A stretch of DNA of 17,888 bases from Lachnospiraceae bacterium (lineage in GTDB: Bacteria; Bacillota; Clostridia; Lachnospirales; Lachnospiraceae), in the NCBI GenBank assembly GCA_900770325.1, contig CAAGKE010000262.1, forward strand, positions 1 through 17,888, given 5' to 3'. Position numbers and translations under genes: made by a program. This document shows, piece after piece, positions 12,675 to 17,888 of this stretch (positions are counted from its first letter, which is position 1; each line of letters begins with the position of its first letter). The notes below the pieces were generated by a model. The model was not told where the DNA came from, did not search any database, and saw nothing but the letters and a program-made list of their open reading frames with translations.

Positions 12675-14837
12675 ATGACTTCAGTTTTCATTGCAATCGG
12701 AATTGTGTATTTTGTTTTTTGGGGAATTATTTTTTGCCGCAGACAGTACCGAAGCTATTCGAACTTTGAACTGGCATGCTTTTATCTGGTGACGCGGGTA
12801 GGGCCCACAGCTATGCTGCAGAGCGGACAGGCTTCAGTATGGCGCAATGTTTTACTGGAATGGGTCGTACTGGCATTCCTGGTATGTTATGTGCGGAAAC
12901 GAAAGAACAAAGTATTTCATAGTATGATCTATACATATTACCTTTTCTTTCCTTTTACCGGAATAGGTATTTTGTCCGGCCGTATGGAAGGGCTGTGTCT
13001 TGTTTTTGTGACGGCGGTGTTTTTTTATTTGTGCGACAGATTTATTTGGGAAAGAAATGGGATTCTTATGCGGTTCCTGCCGGCGAATCCCGCATCTGTT
13101 CCTGAAGAGGAATATACGTCCAAGAGCGGCGGTAAGTCGGACAGCCGGGTCAGGGAGAGCAGAATGACCGTCAGAGATGTGATCCTTATGCTGCTTTTTA
13201 CTGCAGTGTTTGCTGCGGCTGTTCTGTACCGGCTGGGAAGTACGCAGGTACCGGAAACCTATCGGGATCTGAAAGTCGGTGAAACCGGTGAGAATGAGAT
13301 CGTTCTGAACTTTGATCAGGAAGTGGAGCTCTCAGAAATTTATATTTTTCTTGGATATACAGGGAATGTTCCCATATCATTTTCGCGCCTTGATACCCAG
13401 AGCAGTGAATGGACGCTCTTTGACAGTAAGCACAGTATTGAAAATGTGTTTGCCTGGAACAAAGTACCGGCAGAACAGACACTTACCGCACTTGGTATGG
13501 TTCTGACGGAAGGAAATGCCAGGATCCATGAGATCATATGTCTGGATCGGAACGGCAGCAGGATTTTACCGGATAATGCCGATGATTATGGGGAGCTTTT
13601 TGATGAACAGGAATTGTTTCCGGAGGTTCCGTCGTATTATGATCAGACTATATTTGATGAAGTATTTTATGCAAGAACCGCTTATGAATTTCTTCATGAG
13701 CTGCCCATATATGAAATGAGCCATCCACCACTGGGAAAAATCCTGATTTCCATGGGAATACGTATGTTCGGGATGAACCCCTTCGGCTGGAGGATCGTAT
13801 GTGCGGTATTCGGGATACTGATGATCCCTGTGCTGTACTGTTTTTCCCATAAGATGTTCGGAGGAACAGGATCGGCCTGTTTTTCCACGGCCCTTCTGGC
13901 AACCGCATTTATGAATTATGTTCTGGCGAGGATGGCGACACTGGATATCATAGCAGCATTTTTTATCCTGCTGATGTTTTTCTTTATGTATGGATTTACC
14001 AGATGCTGCAGTGCCGGGGAAAGATTCCGGGAACAGGTGATCTGGCTGCTTTTGTGCGGCTGTTCCATGGCATGCGCCGTTTCTGTGAAGTGGACCGGTC
14101 TTTATGCTGCTGCCGGCATTGCTGTGCTGTTCTTTGTCAGTCTGTTCCGCACGATCCAGGGAGTCCGGAATATAAGAAGATACAAAGCCTACTTATGGAA
14201 GCTGGGAGCGGTCTGCACCGTAAGCTTTCTGATCATTCCGGCAGTTGTTTATACACTGTCGTTTCTCCCTTATATCAAAGCATATCCGGATTACGGACTG
14301 GTGGAGGCTATGATGATAAGCAGCAGATTTATGCTGAGCTACCATTCATCGATCCTGTTTGAACATCCGTATTCGTCCGAATGGTATCAGTGGCTGATCG
14401 ACCGGGAACCGCTGCTGGACAGTTTTACTGTTTTGCAGGATGGCAGGATCCGTGCGATCTCCACATTTGGAAACCCGCTGCTTATCTGGGAAGGACTGGT
14501 ATCCTGGTTTCACCAGATCTGGCTGTGGAGAGAGAAAAACTGTAAAAGTGCCAGGTTTCTTTGTATAGCGGCGGCATCGGTATTGATTCCATGGCTGTTT
14601 ATCCACAGGACAGCATTTATATACCAGTATTTTCCATGCATGCTTTTTCTGGTTCTGATGATAACCAATTCTGTCTGCCATCTGCGGGGAAGAAAAGGGG
14701 CTATGATCGGAATTGTATGTTTGTCGCTGGGACTGTTTCTTCTGTTTTTCCCTGTCTTATCCGGGAGCGCAGTGGATACGGGATATGTGAACCATGTTCT
14801 GAAATGGTTCCCGGTCTGGAAGAATGAAGCTGTTTGA
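12675..14837 (+). CDS. GT39/PMT-family membrane glycosyltransferase with inserted beta-sandwich
   Basis: A 720-residue polytopic membrane protein of the protein O-mannosyltransferase-like GT-C superfamily, which transfers a sugar from a polyprenyl-phosphate carrier outside the membrane. Hydrophobic segments lie at about 4-20, 58-73, 84-100, 105-120 and 166-186, with more from 370 to 696. Family motifs are IFDEVFYARTAYEF (326-339, with the acidic pair D328-E329 at the expected catalytic place), EMSHPPLGK (347-355), ARMATLDIIAAFF (418-430), VKWTG (471-475) and NPLLIW. Residues about 193-300 are a soluble, beta-rich, discoidin-like segment between a membrane helix and the catalytic loop. A charged, flexible linker lies at about 140-165. 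AAAGG at about 12660-12664 serves ATG 12675. Only 53 bp, with no terminator, separate it from the Ser/Thr-rich repeat protein, its probable substrate. Donor sugar and acceptor are inferred; a lipid or polysaccharide acceptor remains possible. Confidence 0.88.
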   Translation: MTSVFIAIGIVYFVFWGIIFCRRQYRSYSNFELACFYLVTRVGPTAMLQSGQASVWRNVLLEWVVLAFLVCYVRKRKNKVFHSMIYTYYLFFPFTGIGILSGRMEGLCLVFVTAVFFYLCDRFIWERNGILMRFLPANPASVPEEEYTSKSGGKSDSRVRESRMTVRDVILMLLFTAVFAAAVLYRLGSTQVPETYRDLKVGETGENEIVLNFDQEVELSEIYIFLGYTGNVPISFSRLDTQSSEWTLFDSKHSIENVFAWNKVPAEQTLTALGMVLTEGNARIHEIICLDRNGSRILPDNADDYGELFDEQELFPEVPSYYDQTIFDEVFYARTAYEFLHELPIYEMSHPPLGKILISMGIRMFGMNPFGWRIVCAVFGILMIPVLYCFSHKMFGGTGSACFSTALLATAFMNYVLARMATLDIIAAFFILLMFFFMYGFTRCCSAGERFREQVIWLLLCGCSMACAVSVKWTGLYAAAGIAVLFFVSLFRTIQGVRNIRRYKAYLWKLGAVCTVSFLIIPAVVYTLSFLPYIKAYPDYGLVEAMMISSRFMLSYHSSILFEHPYSSEWYQWLIDREPLLDSFTVLQDGRIRAISTFGNPLLIWEGLVSWFHQIWLWREKNCKSARFLCIAAASVLIPWLFIHRTAFIYQYFPCMLFLVLMITNSVCHLRGRKGAMIGIVCLSLGLFLLFFPVLSGSAVDTGYVNHVLKWFPVWKNEAV

Positions 14838-14890
14838 ATAGAATTATGACAATAGCAGTCAAATAGAAGCAAAGCTACAGGAGGTATGAG

Positions 14891-17888
14891 ATGAAAAGAC
14901 GTAACTACAAAACCAGGAACAGAATACTGAGTCTGCTCCTTACGGTCGCAATGCTTGCCGGCAATGTGTATACGGTAAGCGGAGAGGCTTTGTCAGCAGA
15001 GGGAACGCCGACAGTAATAAAAACGTCGGAAAATCCGGAGGAACCATCCGAAGGTGATGCACCGGAAAGCTCTGAGACGCCGTCCGCAGATGATACACCG
15101 GGAAGCTCAGAGACACCGTCCGCAGGCAGCGGAACAGGAACTTCTGAAACACCGTCCGCAGGCAGCGGAACAGGAACTTCTGAAACACCGTCTGCAAGCA
15201 GCGGAACAGGAACTTCAGAGACACCGTCCGCAGGCAGCGGAACGGGTACTTCAGAGACACCATCCGCAGGCAGCGGAACGGGAAATTCAGAGACACCGTC
15301 CGCAGGCAGCGAGCCGGGAAGCTCAGAGACACCGTTCGCAGGCAGCGGAACGGGAACTTCAGAGACACCGTCCGCAGGCAGCGGAACAGGAACTTCTGAA
15401 ACACCGTCTGCAGGCAGCGAGCCGGGAAGCTCAGAGACACCGTCCGCAGGCAGCGGAACAGGAACTTCTGAAACACCGTCCGCAGGCGGCGAACCGGGAA
15501 CTTCCGAAACACCGTCTGCAGGCAGCGGAACGGGAACTTCCGAAACACCGTCTGCAGGCAGCGGAACGGGAAGTAATTCTAATGCAGAAAAGGTCGTTGT
15601 CAGCCTGAAGGGTGCGCCGGAAACACTGGAAGCGCTGTATGGAAGCTATGAGGATGAACTTGAATTGCCTGAGACGCTGACGGCGGTATACAGCGACGGC
15701 ACGGAGGCAGAAATCTCCGTGACCTGGATGTGCCTGTCCGACGGCCTTGGGGGAACTGTCTACGACGGCGAACACGAAAATCCTCAGGAAGCCTGCTTCA
15801 CCTTTGAGGCACGTCTGCCGGAGAGCGCGATATGCAACGAAGACCTGACCCTGCCGCAGGTGCTGGTGCGCTTTAAAATGCCAGACATCATGACGCTGGA
15901 TGACTCGTCGGAAGACCCGGCGGTCATCGTAAAGCACAATGGCACCGAGCTAAGCAAAGACAAAAATAATATCACGGAACTGATGACCGGCGAAAACCTG
16001 ACCGCCAGTGCGGAGAACTGCGAGCCGACCGGGTACAACTGGTATGTTCTGGGTATGGACAGTGATATGCTCATCGGAAGCAGACAAAGCCTGACCGTAC
16101 CGAAATTTGTGGAGTATGGCGGGATGAATATCCCTGTTTCGTTTTATTACGGCTATCTCTACTGCCAGGCGACGTTCAGCGATGGCACAACCGCTCAAAG
16201 TCCGAAATATTACATCGGTATTATACCCGATGAACAGCCGGGCGAAACGCTGGTATCAAGTACGCCCGGTAAATATACCTTGAATACCAGGCTGACCTTT
16301 TCGCCGGACGCCGTTTACTTCGCTGACAAATATGGTCTGGGTCTTTATCAGATTAGCAGCTCCGAAAATGGATACGCCTGGAGCAGGAACAGCGCAATCA
16401 CGGATTACCCAAATTCAGCAGATGAAGCCTTCCAGCTGACCCTTAACGACCTTCAGGGCGATGGCAAGAAAACCATCTACGGCACGATGTTTTTGTACAA
16501 CCAGGTGACCAGACAGGTTGTAGATTATCCCTCTTCCTTTGAAATTCCCGCTAACGACGAGTGGACGCTGGATGCCAACGGTGACGGATACAATCTGACC
16601 TTCCTCAAGGACTATAATGACGGAGAAGCTATGTTTCCCGTTTCTTCCCTTGCTGCGAATGGAATTAAAATCAAACAGATAAACACGGATGGACATGCTG
16701 TGCGTTTTCCTGTTACGGTGAACGGCACAACATTGTATGCTGGTCTGGGAACCTCTGTTTTGAACCTGATAGAAGGGGACAGCAAATATGAAGGAATGAT
16801 TCTGTTCGACTCCGCCACCAAAACAGCAGTGGACTCAAACAGGAAGGTCTCCATTACAGGGAACAGCTTCGATGCTATCAGGCTGTCTGCTGTTATCACC
16901 CTGAAATCCGGGGAGTCCGGCAGTATGGCACAGATTACTCCGGGGGAGGACAATACCTACAACACCTCATATTCCTATCAATGGTATCTGACAGACGGGG
17001 AAGGCAGCAGGCAGATCATCAGCGATGCGACATCAGACTGCATTGCTCTGACAGGTGCCATGAATGGCGGGCTGCTTTCCTGTACTGTGACGGATGCAGA
17101 AGGGTATACGATTGAAGTAAGCAAACAAATTCAGGATAATGGACTGATTCTCTCCAATAACAGCCCGCTGGTGGGTGACACGGTGGAGGCGGTGCCTCAG
17201 TTTGGCTGGGACGAGAGCGCAGATGTAAAATGGAAATGGTACTGGCTTGTGCCGAAGGAAGACGGAAGCGTCGAAAAGCGTGAGATCTACGAAGCATGCG
17301 GATACAGCAGCTATACGGTTGTACCGGATTTTTATAACGTGTATGCAGGCAGCTGCCTGATGGCCGAGCTTACCCTTACCGTGGATGACACGACTGTGTC
17401 CGCCGTTACTACCGATCCTACCGATCCTGTGCCCGAGGCGCGCATTGTCGTGAAGTGCGATGGAGAAGAGCTGGAAAAGAATTATTATGGTGAATACAAT
17501 GCCTATGTGGGCGACAAGCTGACCGCGGAGCTGGAAAATGTAAGTACTTCGTACACAGGCAGCTGGAGCTGGTGCTCTTACTACGATACTGTGAGGACAG
17601 AGGCAGACTATACTCCCGAAATAGGGGACGGCTCGATCACGCTGAAGTATGGCGATCTGCTCAATAAAAAAATCAACATCCGAATAGGTGCGCCCGATGC
17701 CGTCATTGACTATGTGAAAGAGACACTGCAGATTCAAAAACCCGGATGGGCCTATCAGTCGGACAAGTACGGTAATATTTTTCTGCAAGTTGGGGATAAA
17801 TCGGAAAATTGGCAGTCGGCAGACAGCTATGATGACTTGAAAACCAGCTTTGCCATCAGCAGTCTGGGTGAAGGCTGGCCAGATGATA
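14891..17888 (+). CDS. Large exported repeat protein with Ser/Thr-rich stalk and Ig-like modules (3' partial)
   Basis: The frame is open from ATG 14891 (AGGAGGT at 14879-14885) to the right edge, giving about 999 residues with no stop. A signal peptide is clear (MKRRNYKTRNRILSLLLTVA..., cleavage near 31-37). Residues 66-227 are 13 full 12-residue repeats plus a half copy, with consensus AGSGTGTSETPS and minor form AGSEPGSSETPS. A Big_4-like Ig segment follows at about 235-330 (LPETLTAVYSDGTEAEISVTW-like core, given here in part as LPETLTAVYSDG). Further Ig-like units with recurring Trp-Tyr cores follow (NWYVLG, YQWYLTDG, WKWYWLV, WSWCSYY). Segments beginning at residues 345 and 852 resemble each other (VIVKHNGTELSK and IVVKCDGEELEK), showing internal module duplication. 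The C-terminus, where a sortase or other wall anchor might lie, is outside the window. It is probably a surface adhesin-like protein; its ligand is unknown. It is likely cotranscribed with, and glycosylated by, the upstream GT39 protein. Confidence 0.88.
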   Translation, partial: MKRRNYKTRNRILSLLLTVAMLAGNVYTVSGEALSAEGTPTVIKTSENPEEPSEGDAPESSETPSADDTPGSSETPSAGSGTGTSETPSAGSGTGTSETPSASSGTGTSETPSAGSGTGTSETPSAGSGTGNSETPSAGSEPGSSETPFAGSGTGTSETPSAGSGTGTSETPSAGSEPGSSETPSAGSGTGTSETPSAGGEPGTSETPSAGSGTGTSETPSAGSGTGSNSNAEKVVVSLKGAPETLEALYGSYEDELELPETLTAVYSDGTEAEISVTWMCLSDGLGGTVYDGEHENPQEACFTFEARLPESAICNEDLTLPQVLVRFKMPDIMTLDDSSEDPAVIVKHNGTELSKDKNNITELMTGENLTASAENCEPTGYNWYVLGMDSDMLIGSRQSLTVPKFVEYGGMNIPVSFYYGYLYCQATFSDGTTAQSPKYYIGIIPDEQPGETLVSSTPGKYTLNTRLTFSPDAVYFADKYGLGLYQISSSENGYAWSRNSAITDYPNSADEAFQLTLNDLQGDGKKTIYGTMFLYNQVTRQVVDYPSSFEIPANDEWTLDANGDGYNLTFLKDYNDGEAMFPVSSLAANGIKIKQINTDGHAVRFPVTVNGTTLYAGLGTSVLNLIEGDSKYEGMILFDSATKTAVDSNRKVSITGNSFDAIRLSAVITLKSGESGSMAQITPGEDNTYNTSYSYQWYLTDGEGSRQIISDATSDCIALTGAMNGGLLSCTVTDAEGYTIEVSKQIQDNGLILSNNSPLVGDTVEAVPQFGWDESADVKWKWYWLVPKEDGSVEKREIYEACGYSSYTVVPDFYNVYAGSCLMAELTLTVDDTTVSAVTTDPTDPVPEARIVVKCDGEELEKNYYGEYNAYVGDKLTAELENVSTSYTGSWSWCSYYDTVRTEADYTPEIGDGSITLKYGDLLNKKINIRIGAPDAVIDYVKETLQIQKPGWAYQSDKYGNIFLQVGDKSENWQSADSYDDLKTSFAISSLGEGWPDD
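15086..15571 (+). repeat. 36-bp in-frame tandem repeat, 13.5 copies
   Basis: Thirteen complete 36-bp units run from 15086 to 15553, and the first half of a fourteenth ends at 15571. Each encodes 12 residues, so copy-number changes keep the reading frame. Units 2 and 11 are identical in DNA, as are units 3 and 9. Units 7 and 10 (both of the EPGS subtype) differ by one base, which points to duplication or recombination within the array. Because the period is a multiple of three and stop-free in other frames, long spurious reading frames also appear here on both strands. Confidence 0.95.

Noticed and set aside
15086..15571. Regular 36-bp repeats that could suggest a CRISPR array
   Set aside because: The units are directly tandem with no spacers and encode a continuous Ser/Thr-rich peptide in frame.
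14940..15608. Long open frames in other frames (minus strand 14940-15548 and plus strand 15054-15608)
   Set aside because: They are side effects of the stop-free 36-bp repeat. The frame from 14891 has a signal peptide, a strong ribosome binding site and continues through folded domains to the window edge.

Overview
The window reads as a chromosomal segment of a low-to-moderate GC Firmicute, most likely a gut Clostridium of the Lachnospiraceae type. This is an inference from a tryptophan T-box leader, AGGAGG-type ribosome binding sites, TTGACA/TATAAT-type promoters, stand-alone TrpB2, and zinc-ribbon/TPM and GT39 proteins. No species is claimed. I see no rRNA, tRNA, insertion sequence, phage gene or CRISPR array.

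Layout. 1-1360: 3' part of a MATE-family multidrug exporter whose start lies off the left edge. 1454-3332: a promoter, a tRNA-Trp-responsive T-box leader with its terminator, and trpB2 (indole + serine to tryptophan) with no trpA beside it. 3444-4739: an NAD(P)-dependent malic enzyme with its own strong promoter and a terminator-like hairpin in the 5' leader. 4740-5073: non-coding, packed with perfect inverted repeats and two probable terminators. 5074-5421 (minus strand, the only clear minus-strand gene): a small orphan protein with a Fis-type helix-turn-helix. 5422-5786: non-coding, with a 16-bp site that is half ParB parS and half Noc site, a perfect 12-bp dyad and a good promoter.

5787-7513: a secreted SH3b/beta-propeller-like protein followed at 11 bp by an SDR oxidoreductase. 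7622-9583: a tight pair made of a double zinc-ribbon protein with one membrane anchor and a TPM-domain membrane protein. 9640-12276: a signalling pair, a LytTR DNA-binding domain fused to a PAS-like domain, then a PAS / degenerate GGDEF / intact EAL protein predicted to break down c-di-GMP, closed by a strong terminator.

12542-17888: a promoter, a 720-residue GT39/PMT-family membrane glycosyltransferase carrying an inserted extracytoplasmic beta-sandwich, and 53 bp downstream the start of a large exported protein. That protein has 13 full copies of a 12-residue Ser/Thr/Pro/Gly-rich repeat followed by Ig-like modules, and is still open at the right edge.

The most interesting reading is the last cassette: a protein-mannosyltransferase-like enzyme placed directly in front of a repeat protein in which half of the residues are Ser or Thr. 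This suggests a dedicated enzyme/substrate pair for O-glycosylating a surface adhesin. The link is inferred from adjacency and composition and is not proven by sequence. Other points for a second look are the Trp T-box/TrpB2 unit, the possible attenuator before the malic enzyme gene, the hybrid parS/Noc-like site, the inverted-repeat cluster at 4855-4960, and the LytTR-PAS/EAL pair.
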